Of a stretch of 13,257 nucleotides of DNA, positions 1 through 10,397 are shown piece after piece. The translations under genes were made by a program, and so were the position numbers. The DNA comes from Saccoglossus kowalevskii (Eukaryota > Hemichordata > Enteropneusta > Harrimaniidae): positions 307,841 through 321,097 of the forward strand of contig NW_003114462.1 in the NCBI RefSeq assembly GCF_000003605.2, read 5' to 3'. The notes beneath the pieces are model-generated. The model did no database searches, had not been told where the DNA came from, and saw only the letters and a program-made list of their open reading frames with translations. Numbering within the stretch: position 1 is the stretch's first letter; each line of letters opens with the position of its first letter.

Positions 1-134
1 TAACTTGCAATGTACTTTTGTATTGTTTTGTTGAAAATAAAAGAGAAAAAAAAAATAAAGAGATACCTATACACTTCATAGTTGAATTTTTAATTTCATT
101 TGTTTGGTGAATAGTTATTACTGCATGAACTTAC
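1..134 (-). other. Partial intron of the CEP126 homologue
   Basis: The minus-strand GTAAGT donor (129-134) opens an intron that leaves the window. The stretch holds only AT-rich sequence with an A-rich run near 40-60. The 3' exons of the gene are outside the window. Confidence 0.7.
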
Positions 135-2339
135 CATTGTCTATGGTAGCATATGGCTGTAAAGATCCATATTCTGCTGTTGTTTTCGCATCCACGCCAT
201 GTCGGAGTATTTTGTTTGCTTTCTGTGCATTTTGTCGTCTCAACTGTAACAGTCGTATATATGAATTCCCAGTCTGCGAGCTGCTGGGTTTGTGAACTTT
301 CCTTTGGATGTTACCTTCCCGTAGGGGTGTCGCCTGGTCTGCATTTCCATTGACTGCTGTAGTTGGATTTCGTAAGTTGGCGACCAACTGCCTACCATCA
401 AAGGTTTGCTTCTGTACATTAGCAGCCGTCCTGTTTTGTGGAATATCAGTTGGCCGCTGAGATGCCATGCTGCTATTATTACCTTCCCTTGAATGTAAAC
501 AAGTCCGCACTTTGTCCCACAGCCAGTTTATTTCATCATCGGTTGGTGTTTTATCTAACCCTATACCTGTATAACTTCTAGTCCGTTCTCCATTATGAGT
601 TGCATGTTCACAAGGCGAATCAGAATCTTGATGCGAGGGAGCAGGATATGTATGACTATAACCGTTCATAGTTGCATAGTTAGAGCCGTTGTTATTGGAG
701 GGGATATTGTTTCTAGTTGCAACCAAAGCTGGTTGAACTTTAGGTCCTGCTCTAGGTTTGGGAACAGGAGCATGCCGAATAGTGCCGGCACTTGCAGATC
801 TTTTAGCTTTAGTAGATTTTGGCACAGATGAAACGGTGAGTGGCGTAGTTGCTGAAAATGGTCTCCTCTTACCAGTCGGCTCATCTCTTGGCGTTCCTAA
901 TTGTATCGTAAGTTTACTTTGTTTATCCCAATCTGTCCACCGAACACTTTTCTTTTTAGTCGACTCAAATGTCTCGCTTTGTCTACTCTTTGTAACATCA
1001 ATACTATCTCTAAGTTTGACTCCTTCAAGACTAATATTACTACCACTGCGTTGCAGATATATTGACGACCCATACCTACCACTGCCATAATTGGACGGAA
1101 TTTTTTTTAAAATACTCTTAGGTGCAGTATCGTGGGAGGAATCCTGAAGCACATCATCTGAACTGTCATCCTCCTCGACTTCATCCACATAATCAACTTC
1201 CTTTTTCGGTTCTTTGTAAATCTTAACATTGTTCACATTGCTGGTTTGGACGGGTTTGGATGGAGTCTCGTTAACAAAATACACCCCGGTTGAAGTTGTA
1301 GTTGAAGTTGCAGGTGCATGTGAATTTGGATAATCATTCACTTGCGGTCGTATAATTGAGTCGGCTGTCCTCGGTGCAGGGACCGGATTAACATAAGATT
1401 TGTACTCGTTCCAGTTATACGCAGCTGGTGTAACAGTCACTCCGGTTGCAGTAGTCCTCGCTGAGTATGACCTAGTAGGTCTGCTAACTGATGAGTCGGT
1501 TCCAGTGTACATGCTACCGCTTTGTGTCCATGTTTGATTAGAGCCAATTTTAGAGGCGGCACTGGTGTAAGTGGGGCCGGTGGTAACCATCACCTCATCA
1601 GCTTTAGAGAAATCCACTTTATCATCTACAATATCTGTATCAGTTGTCTCTTCAAGTCTCAAATCACTGCTTGGTTTTTGTTCAATTTTTGTGTTCTCTG
1701 TAGACAAATTACTGTTCCTCGGCTCCTGACCAATGGCCAATTCACTGGTCGTAACACTTTTTGGCACGAATAATTTATTACCTATCTGTGTGGTTGATCC
1801 ATTTTTATTCACTGTGCTGTGAAGCGTGGCAGGGTTTCCAGAAGTTGTATAATTAGCATTGTAGATTTGCTGGTTATTAGTTTCACTGTTTGTTTCCCTA
1901 ACCCGTTCCGGTTCTTGGACTTTTTCTTTAGCGTTATTTCCTTCCTCTAAACTATCTACACTACACAGACTATCACGGACTTCATCTTCTTTGTGATTTG
2001 AGAGTTTACTTTCATTAATTATGGCTCGGTTAAAATCCTGCAGCGATTTCTGATGCTGCAATGCAAACTGTCTCTGCTGATCCTGAAGTTGTTGCTCGAA
2101 CAGACTTCGACTCTGGCTCAAGTTTTTACTACTGGATGTCTGCAGCTGTTCGTGCTGCGCCCGATACGATGCAGTGTTGTACACATTCCTTGGAACAGTA
2201 GCTTTCCAGGGACTATAAACGTGTACCGTGTCAGACTGGCTATAGTTAGCTTGGTATTTTGTACGATAGATTGGAGCTGAAGATAAACGTACAGCATTCA
2301 GGGCTTCTTCCAGTCCTGGAGGTCGGCTCCTATCAGTAG
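135..2339 (-). CDS. CEP126: CEP126 homologue, large internal exon (734 whole codons)
   Basis: This is the main body of a CEP126/KIAA1377-family protein, which in vertebrates acts at the centrosome, pericentriolar satellites and primary cilium. The acceptor (cttag) lies just above 2339. Its first two bases complete a codon begun in exon 3932-4062, and the exon ends in a G|GTAAGT donor, so the gene continues off the left edge. Landmarks in order are: the PPGLEEAL segment (2299-2328), which matches PPLEEAL in human CEP126; a Gln-rich helix (2044-2097); SLCSVDSLE (1945-1974), like human SSIDSLE; an acidic run (1153-1194); SILKK (1102-1116); RDSIDVTK (988-1011), like human RDSIELTK; KKSVRW (937-954), like human KKLRW; a basic Pro/Lys/Arg segment (715-873); an amphipathic TDDEINWLWDKVR segment (505-543); and a basic LQLRRQNAQKANKILRHG helix (196-249). 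The central 500 residues are low-complexity and probably disordered. SILK plus KSVRW suggests PP1 docking. The identification is by recalled motif order, not by a search. Confidence 0.88.
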
Positions 2340-3931
2340 CTAAGGCAAAAAACAGTAATAGTTACATTCCCTTTTTGTTCCAAAACCACACACCATAACC
2401 TAATTCTATAGTACCATTCAAAAACACTCCTGGACGCAATGCAATTATTGCCCACTCAGTGAACCGATTGTGAGAAAAACAACAGTCACGCACACAACCA
2501 ATATTTCCAAGTTAGAAACGCATCTGTCCACTACAAATCTTAACACAAAAGATACTAGTACAATGAATACCAGGAGTGCAGTAATTTGTAACAAAATACA
2601 TCTCTTTCATACACCACATATTGATAAACAACGGCTTGTTAAAGGCACGTATTTCATAGTATGGGACACAATAGGAATACTAATTTCCACATGTTGAACT
2701 AAGCAGATATATATGTACAAGTAAGGTACGCCATTTGTTCAACTATAAATTAATTTATTTTTAGTGAAAACAACAAATTGTGTTGACATAAATATGACAT
2801 ACATGTATGACAATGTCACCTGCATTTCCAATGCAGACATTATGTTTGGTGATTTCACCTTCACTGTTACCAACACTACAATGTTTAAATCAGTCTGGTA
2901 TTGACTTGTTTATAACATGAGACGTAACATTAGAAAAAAATTATGTTGTAAATTGTAAATATGGGTCTCATCAAATAGCATTTTTTCCCAAAAATGAATG
3001 TGCCCGAAAAAGAAAATTGAAAAAGTCGCCCACATCCTGACATCCATCCATCCTGACACAGCACCATAGATTTATTAGCTCAGCAGACCTACAGTCCGTT
3101 GAGCTAAAAACGTGATTGTTTTCATTTCTGACTCCTGCGATTCTAGAAGCAAATGTACGTATACCCGTAGTATATTAAAAATAGGTCACAGTACAACTTT
3201 TTTTGATGCAACATGACAATAGTTAATCCAATGTATTTCATATTTCTAACAGCACATGACCTACGTACATGTATGCATTTGCTGAGTTGTGCTCCTAATA
3301 AAGTCGATCGTTGTTAGACAATAAATCTTGTGTACACTCTCTTCATACTTCCTACAGTACACACACTAAAACAGCCATAAAGAAAACTGCCACAGTAGAG
3401 AATACACTGACAAATCTGAACCATTTAATTTTCACTGCTAGAAAGTTTCGTCTGAACCCAAGTTCACTGTTATGAAATTTAAATATTTTCCTGACTCATT
3501 GTATGTTTCATCAAATTAAAGTTATTAGTGTTCACAGTACTGTAAAGGACTTAGTTTTCGTTAGTAGGAATTTTTGTGATTCAATGATTTTAAAGCGTTC
3601 GTGGAGACAAAAAGTCGCTGACAATTTCTCTCACGTAATTAGGTTTTAGGTACATGTATGCTTTAATGGTACATGTAGTTGCCATAAAGTGATAAACCGG
3701 TAGCGCATGGAAATGTAGTTGTAACAAGTCTCTTCGATGCAATGAACATTTTCATTTAGACAATTGTAATGACTAATACAGAGTCTAGCACAACTTCCTA
3801 TTCATGGTTAACACAATCACCTATACATGGACATACACTGGTTAATCAATGACAATTACACAATGACTCTCTCGCACCTTAGTAAAACATTCATAACTTT
3901 TAAGACAGACACAAGAAAGATATTTACTCAC
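2340..3931 (-). other. CEP126 intron, phase 1, about 1.6 kb
   Basis: This intron lies between the GTGAGT donor at 3931 and the cttag acceptor at 2340. It is AT-rich. I see no further exon, RNA gene or recognisable transposon protein. Exact TACATGTA palindromes occur at 2800-2807, 3266-3273, 3651-3658 and 3670-3677. Confidence 0.75.
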
Positions 3932-4062
3932 CAGAAGCAACTCTGTTGAATCGCTGATACTTCACAGTGGCTTCGTGCTGACGTTTCCTTCTTTCGTCTA
4001 AAGCTTCTTGTCTCCGTTTGGATTCTTTCTGAGCTTCGATTTTTTTCTTCAACTCCAGCGCT
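3932..4062 (-). CDS. CEP126: CEP126 homologue, internal exon (basic coiled coil)
   Basis: This 131-base exon has a ttcag acceptor and a strong G|GTGAGT donor. It encodes 43 whole codons starting ALELKKKIEAQKESKRRQEA and ending KYQRFNRVAS. The sequence is a highly charged Lys/Arg/Glu helix, likely coiled coil, and aligns with the human CEP126 N-terminal stretch that ends in the EKFQRAH region. The single base at its start completes an Arg codon left open by exon 8982-9101. The last G joins CT of the large exon to make Ala. Both joins therefore preserve frame, and the spliced read continues directly into the PPGLEEAL landmark, as in vertebrates. The region is the most conserved part of the family (Pfam K1377). 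Confidence 0.9.
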
Positions 4063-4897
4063 CTGAAATCACAAAGAAATCTGTCACCAATTGTAGCCAA
4101 TACAACAACGAAACACCGGCACCTAAACAACACAACATGGGAGTGTACTTTTTTTTTTCTTTGTTGTGCTGAATATCCTCCCACCCCATTCACTTTTATT
4201 GTGTTCTCAATTATGTCATCGACAACAACACAAAGGAACTCAGACGTGCTCTTTCTACAAGGTAACACTTTTTATTTTACAATCCAGGAAGACAATTAAA
4301 ACACAATAGGTACTCCATCCTGTTGCTAAACTGCCTTTCTGGTAGTAATCATACCTGTTTAACAAGGTCAAAATTGAGTGTTGCAATCTAACCATGAAAG
4401 AATTAAGCAATAAACAATAAGGACAAGAAAAGGTCATTATCCTCCCAAACAATACACAGGTGAGAAATAGTCAGATGTCCTGCTGCGTTAATTTCAAATA
4501 AACCATCTACTGTACATTGTACTGGTGTACTCAAAGTTTTTACATATTGTTTACAAAGCCTTGTGTATTGACACTTTATGCCTTACATGTATTTATCATC
4601 AACATTAAAACAGGGATGCCGCATTCAGTCTAGGCATGCTCTCCTATGAATTATTTACCTTCATAAACATCAAAATAGTACCAGTATCAAACACTGCGGA
4701 GAATCTATTTCCACGCTTTATTACCAAAACAAAAATTCCATCTTTAGTTTAAATCAGGTTACTATTAAAATATTCACACAGATATCTAGTGGGTTTAAGT
4801 ACATAGCAAGAGTTTTTCACATTAAAAAACTTAATACATGACATATGATTTTAAAACACTTTTAAACAATTCTCATATAATGACAATGCTTCACGCA

Positions 4898-5090
4898 TAA
4901 CTGTAAAATTACTAATTTTCACTGGGTTTAAATTTCGCTGATTTACAATTTTTGGCATATTTAGTGGGTTTTAAATTCATGATTTTATCATTTAGGTAAT
5001 GTGTTCTACGCTAAATTTTACATATTCACTGGGTTTTAATTTAGTGCATTTTCCAGTCAGTGAAATAAGCAAAATTTAAACCCAGTGAAT
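4898..5090 (+). repeat. MITE-like repeat, copy A
   Basis: This copy starts taactgtaaaattactaatt and is closely similar, over almost its whole length, to the reverse complement of 7033-7244. Its right terminal repeat has been lost or has diverged. Inside are several copies of a CACTGGGTTTTAAATTT-like unit. Two of them, in opposite orientation, form an inverted repeat (5024-5042 against 5072-5090, 18 of 19 bases pairing, 29-base loop) able to fold as a hairpin. Confidence 0.75.
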
Positions 5091-5775
5091 AATTAACCCT
5101 TAAACAGTACCTTGAATCATGGACATCAATAAATTACAAACATTCATTGAGCCAAATGACCTGTGACCGAGAGCTATTCACCTTTACAACAATTACATTT
5201 GTAGGAAAAAAATGTATATCGTGTTGTCATTGGTTGGTGGATACCATGTGACGCCTGGTTATGAAACAATAACCAGACACTGCTAGAGTTCAATGTACTT
5301 TGTAAGTGTTGCATCAAACCAGAATTGATGAATCACATGAAACTGAGGTTGGATCACCAATATTTAACATTTATCACATGCATATGGACTGCACAACAAA
5401 CAATGTTTTTTTTTTTACTTTTACGAAATTTAGGTCACGTCATTTCATGACTAGGACATGCCATTATTGGAGTCCTTGCCCTCTAATCATGGAATAATGA
5501 GCAGTGCGTGACCTTTTATTCACTAAATCAATGCATTTTCATTTTGTCAATAGATACCTGAAATGAACTTGACATTAATTGAGAAAGTTCTACTCCTAAC
5601 AACGAAAAGCAATTATGCTATGGTTCATTTTTTTACCTGTCATAATGAAATACACATGAAGCAACAAGAGTGAAATAATCTAAAAAGTGGCTCTAACTGC
5701 TAACTAACACTTACTAACTAACACACAACAAATTCTATGACAAGTTATATTATCTGTGTTCAACACAAATTGTTC

Positions 5776-5910
5776 ATATACGGTTTTCATCATGGAAAAA
5801 ATGTATCCAGAGTCAGCAAAAACATTAATTGTTAATTCAAAATGTGAATTCTCGGTATATAGTTTTCAGAATGAAAAAAATATTTCAAAAGTCAGCAAAA
5901 ACTTGGAACA
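5776..5910 (+). repeat. Degenerate direct duplication, 79-base offset
   Basis: A segment at about 5776-5830 (tata-ggttttcat-atggaaaaaatg, then gtcagcaaaaac) recurs at about 5856-5910 (tata-agttttca-aatgaaaaaaat, then gtcagcaaaaac). The exact shared dodecamer gtcagcaaaaac starts at 5812 and 5891. This looks like an old two-copy tandem duplication. No function is evident. Confidence 0.55.
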
Positions 5911-7032
5911 TTACATTACATACATACATGTATGATAGTTAGCTATGGTTCTATTTACATGTACAAGACTTCAGATTCATGTTTTGTTATTTCTCATACA
6001 TGTCGTGGCAATTACCTTTGAAGTTCAATCCCTGTTGTTGCATTGGTACATATTCACTGGGCATCACCACTGGAATGGATCATGGCAGTATATTTTTTAT
6101 GAGTCATGTCGTGATCGTGACAGTCCAGAGTACAAATGCTACCTTCCAAGAAGGGAGTGACCCCATTAACCCTGCATGCGGTACCGGTAAAACTTCTGAC
6201 AAACTTTTCTATAAACTTGACGCTTGTACAAGTAAATTTACAAAATAATATAATCTACCCACCTTCCCACAGAAACGATAGCGAACAAGTACTAGAGCTG
6301 ATAAGTTTGATAAAACACTAATCCCAGATCACAAGCAACTAAAGAAATCTGCTGGTGCTGCAAACCTCATGGTAACAACAAATCATAATTTGTACGCAGG
6401 CTCTGATCATGTCTGTGTCAATGCATAATTAGAACTGACCAGTTTAACAAAGTTTATACTTAAATCAGCAACTGCTGTTTTGCCCTCTATTTTATATACC
6501 AGTACATGTAAATTATAAAACATTAACTTTAGTACTTGACATCAAAACCTATTGGGCTTATAGAGGGAATACTCGTACAATGGCTTGAATAACCATTCAA
6601 TATTACAAGAACAAAATGCAAAGCATTATTACAGATCATGTTATGACCTGCTTTTATATCAAGTTTGAATTAAATCTTTAAAATTTTTTAAAATTGTTGG
6701 ACAGACACACCCATCCACGCATGGAAAACGCCTAATCTACACAGCCGAATTTCGAGGTGCATTTGAAGGGAATAATTAACTACCGGTAATTGGTTTGGCA
6801 CTTAAATCTATATACATGTACTAGTACTCTGATGACCCCAACACCGGGCCCCAACAGTCTTTACATAATCTTTCACATACATCACATTTGTCTGACTATA
6901 GTACATGTAAATATTACTGATATAGCCATTTCATACGGTTTCAATTTTCTGGGCTTGCTGTAACTCTTTGCTGTCTATATGAACAGTACAAGAAAAAAAA
7001 CTTTACCATTTACCTGCAAGATGTGAATCAAC

Positions 7033-7244
7033 TACTGTAAAAGGATTTTACAGTAAAAAGGGTTTTAATTTTGCTTATTTTGCTGTCTGGAAAATGCGCT
7101 AAATTAAAACCCAGTGAATATGTAAAATTTAGCATAGAAGACATTATCTAAATGATAAAACCGTGAATTTAAAACCCACTGAATATTCCTGAAATGGTAA
7201 ATCAGTAAAATTTAAACGCAGTGAAAATTAGTCATTTTACAGTA
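7033..7244 (-). repeat. MITE-like repeat, copy B, with terminal inverted repeats
   Basis: This 212-base element begins TACTGTAAAA and ends TTTTACAGTA, perfect inverted repeats. If the outer TA is the target-site duplication, the terminal repeat is CTGTAAAA, as in Tc1/mariner-type MITEs. The body is the inverted homologue of copy A, with shared stretches such as cattttccag and tatcattta. A second TTTTACAGTA sits just inside the left end (7046-7055). There is no coding capacity, so it is non-autonomous. The family name is unknown to me and superfamily placement is inferred. Confidence 0.75.
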
Positions 7245-8096
7245 ACCAATCTACAAATACACGTAAAAGGTTCATTAGAAGCCTCCTTAGTGTGCTATTT
7301 TAACATATTCACGTGATAGCCAGACTAATTCAAGTACAATGTAGTTCATTCCATTATCACCCCCAAATAACAATGATGACAGACAGAATAATCACTCATC
7401 GATCACTTTTGTACATGTAATTGATTACACAAGTGTAATAATTAATTAACATCCGTCTCCGGGACTTCCAGCAAAGATCAATGAGTTTTATAAAAATCAG
7501 AAATTATAGACTACATGTACCGGTAGTCAAGCACATCATATACTGTAAATTTAATTTGTACAGTATGCATGTTTTCAAGCCAAGAATGAATGTTTGTTCA
7601 CTAGTAAAACTACCCCACCCAGGTTGACTGGCCCTTGGCCATGGAACCTGTATTTATATTGTGAATGTGACAGACCAGATTTGTGTACATGGTAGCTTTT
7701 GACTGTCATAAACTTGCAGCAAACTCTTACACCAGTGCAGTGTAAATTTTTTTTTAACCTTTTCACCACCAGACTTTCTTGCCCAAATTTGTCAGCACTT
7801 TTTTTAATATTTCTGGAAATGAACCCTAATTTTGGAGCCAATAGATAAAATTTGAGTCAATTTTCAGTTTTTACTCAAAAAATGTCGCTATTTTTGTCCC
7901 AATCTTCTGAAGGAAAGAGCAGACTATAAATACCATAATTTGTCAACTCAACACGATCTCACATGTTTAAAATATATTAATCCTTTTCATAAATTCTAAT
8001 GTTTCTGGACTCAACAGGACAATTTAGTAATAATTTCGATAGTTTAATCTGCAGCATGCTTTGAGAAATTTGAATTGTATTTGCAACTGTTAGCCA

Positions 8097-8702
8097 GGGG
8101 TCAAAATTAAGGCCTATCCACCTGTCCCAGACAGGCAGTTTTTAGCTTGGACAGGTAGATGTACAAATTGACTGATATCAAGTTTTACTAAATGACCAAA
8201 TGGCGTAGTCCAAGGTTTCTAATATCCAGAAAATTGCTTTCAGAATTTTAAAGACTTATGAAATGATGAGCCAATAATTAAAATTGTATTTTAAATAATA
8301 TGTCATAATTTATCTTGCTAAAGGACAGGTACATCATCAAATAGGACAGGTCTGTTCATCTTTCCAATGAACGGGCAACTTTAATTTTAATTATACATCA
8401 TAGATTTAGTCGCATTAAGGATGGTTTTCTTTAAAAGTCGTTGTAATTTAATGTATTGTATGCTAGAAGGGAACAGAGTGGTAATAAGCCTATGAGTTCA
8501 AGCTGTAACCACTCCACATGGTAATTTAGTGTCGTTTGATTTTTGTTTCAATATTGGGTTTGAAATTTGTTGTTTGTAGTGGAAATTGCTAGTGCATTTA
8601 TGGATCAGTCTTCCAAACCTAACCAGAGATTTTTTTAAGCAAGGGAACAGGGGCGCAGCACCCTCATGCCATCATGACCTGTCTGATAGTAATTTTGGCC
8701 CC
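8097..8702. repeat. Possible non-autonomous DNA element with 13-base TIRs
   Basis: The left end GGGGTCAAAATTA (8097-8109) is matched at the right by TAATTTTGGCCCC (8690-8702), an inverted repeat with 12 of 13 bases paired. Just inside both ends are CCTGTC-type boxes, and GACAGG recurs in the interior (for example around 8138, 8152, 8324 and 8344). No open reading frame and no clear target-site duplication are visible, so this could also be a degraded fragment of a larger family. Confidence 0.4.
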
Positions 8703-8981
8703 AAGGAAGCCATAGAATTATGAATAACTCCACACCCTGGTAGGGAGAACCCTATCTCCCCCACTTGGTGGCGTCGCTGAATTGCAGTGCTCCCTCTTGC
8801 ATTTTTTTTTTTAGAAACAACGTGTTTGGAAGGCAGGGAAGACTGTACTGTGATTTATACTGCTAAGTAATCAGTCAGCTTAGGGAATTAAACCCACAAT
8901 CTCCCTGAGGCAAGCACTGTACCTATGCACAGGTTTACACATCAATTAACTTACACAGAATCATAATTCACATAAACTTAC

Positions 8982-9101
8982 CGACGCCTTCTGGCATTTT
9001 CCATTGAAAACCTCCTTGCTTTATCATGGATTATTGTTTGATGCCTTCTGTCTTCAGTGTATTGATCATAATTTTCCTTCTGTTGTCCACGAAATTTGTC
9101 C
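8982..9101 (-). CDS. CEP126: CEP126 homologue, N-terminal exon
   Basis: This 120-base exon lies between a ctctcag acceptor and a canonical GTAAGT donor. It encodes 39 whole codons, beginning DKFRGQQKENYDQYTEDRRH and ending KARRFSMENARRR. The RARKYFVESNRR-like pattern is the human CEP126 N-terminal signature, and the exon runs in frame into the coiled-coil exon at 3932-4062. It is entered in phase 2, with one base completing a codon, so the preceding exon must end with two bases of a codon. The proposed first exon at 11066-11116 ends in phase 0 and cannot join it directly. An in-frame ATG lies just above the acceptor (9110-9112), immediately after an in-frame TGA. If that AG is not used for splicing, translation could start there. 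Confidence 0.85.
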
Positions 9102-10251
9102 CTGAGAGTCATTCAGTTAAGTAAATCTAATACAACATGTACCGGTATATTGTATATGCACATCATGCAATATAAAAATACACCCCAGTGGCAACTGAAT
9201 ACTCCTCTAAACATTGATCAATCTTCAAGTACATGCAATAACTAACCAATTAATATAATGTAATTACGTTAATGAATGGATAAATAACCATCCTCCTGCA
9301 ACAGTCATGAAATCATGCCCACTTATGGAAGCTGAATTCACAATGTCTTTAATGCAAGCTTTCATTTTGCAGGAACAATAAGTTTAAGTCTTTGCCAGTA
9401 GGTACACTGTATTACCACATTTGATCTATTGACCTTTTCATCATTCTTGGTAGAAAACAAAAAAAAAAGTTCATCTTGTTTTTTACCATAAGAGGGCGCA
9501 TGACATACGGTCACTACACTTCTGGGTTATCAGAGCATGGTACAAACGTACAACAGATTTTTGACATGACCTGTTTTATCCAAAACTGAATTTTCATACT
9601 CAAACACTTTATTCAGAAGTACATTAATTCACAATAAATTACCTTTTCTAATTTAATCATTCATTTTTACTATCCGTCAAAACAGTTTATTTCCTAAGAC
9701 AGTCAGTTCTGTATCAAATGAACAAGTTTTCAATGAAGCTACACTGTATGAAGTTGTGATTCCTTTGGTTCACATACATCAATGTAGCTGCCATATTTAT
9801 TTTTGTTAGACACAGTTAGATACACACATGTTGTATTCACAGCGCCCTTACCAGACAGAGTTAAACACTAGAGGAAACTCAGCAAAGGTTAACTAGAAGC
9901 GAATCGCTGATAAAAGCACATGTATAAACAAAAAACCACATTTGTTATAGACTGAATCATTAAATAGTACTTATTTCGACCACAGAAACACTAATTTAAG
10001 TAAACGCATGTACATATTCAAAATAGCCAATGCCGCACATACATGGCATAATTTGTACATGAAAGATACTTTATGGAAGTATCAGGAAACACTGTGAGTA
10101 GTAATGAGACATATACATAGTTACTAAAAGGAACAAGTACATTACAATGAATTATTGATAAAGTAAACTGTCGTTATGAAAAGTGGTGGTGCAGCTACAG
10201 TATCAAAGATAGGTGGGTCTAAATGTTCCAAAAATAAAAATATACATATAC

Positions 10252-10275
10252 TATATATATATATATATATATATA
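10252..10275. repeat. TA dinucleotide microsatellite
   Basis: A pure (TA)12 run, flanked by degenerate TA-rich sequence on both sides. It is likely length-polymorphic. Confidence 0.95.
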
Positions 10276-10365
10276 ACAAATATAAACAGATACTATCAAC
10301 ACCATTCCCTTGATTTTCATAGATACATGTATTTATAAATTTTAATGGCAGTTAAATCCAACCAG

Positions 10366-10397
10366 CCAATCAATGAGTGCTGTACGCAATGACGTCA
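10366..10397. promoter_or_regulatory. CCAAT box plus palindromic CRE cluster (tentative)
   Basis: CCAAT at 10366-10370 lies 20 bases from a perfect palindromic CRE, TGACGTCA (10390-10397). In promoters these bind NF-Y and CREB/ATF proteins. Here they sit inside the presumed first intron of the CEP126 homologue, so they could be an enhancer, an alternative promoter or chance. Confidence 0.25.

Larger units (their letters stand above)
4063..8981 (-). other. CEP126 intron, phase 2, about 4.9 kb, repeat-bearing
   Basis: The intron runs from the GTAAGT donor at 8981 to the ttcag acceptor at 4063. Flanking phases match (2/2), so no constitutive exon is needed inside. It holds an inverted pair of MITE-like repeats, a degenerate duplication and a possible 606-bp element, listed separately. 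The stretches between them (for example 5100-5770, 6100-7030 and 7250-8090) show only AT-rich non-coding sequence to my reading. Confidence 0.75.

Noticed and set aside
104-2280. Open frames on the plus strand and other minus frames inside 104-2280
   Set aside because: They are shadows of the large CEP126 exon, which is supported by family motifs and matching splice phases.
2470-2697. 75-codon plus-strand frame in the CEP126 intron
   Set aside because: Thr/Ile/Asn-rich composition typical of AT-rich non-coding DNA, with no motif.
3924-4268. 114-codon minus-strand frame starting at 4268
   Set aside because: Only 3932-4062 is coding. The part above the ttcag acceptor is intron and reads as low-quality hydrophobic sequence.
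5945-6321. Overlapping plus-strand frames of 61-89 codons
   Set aside because: They overlap each other in different frames and show no recognisable domain. The strand is opposite to the host gene and no splice structure is evident.
7575-7841. 88-codon minus-strand frame
   Set aside because: No family resemblance, no suitable splice phase for the host gene, and length is within what chance gives here.
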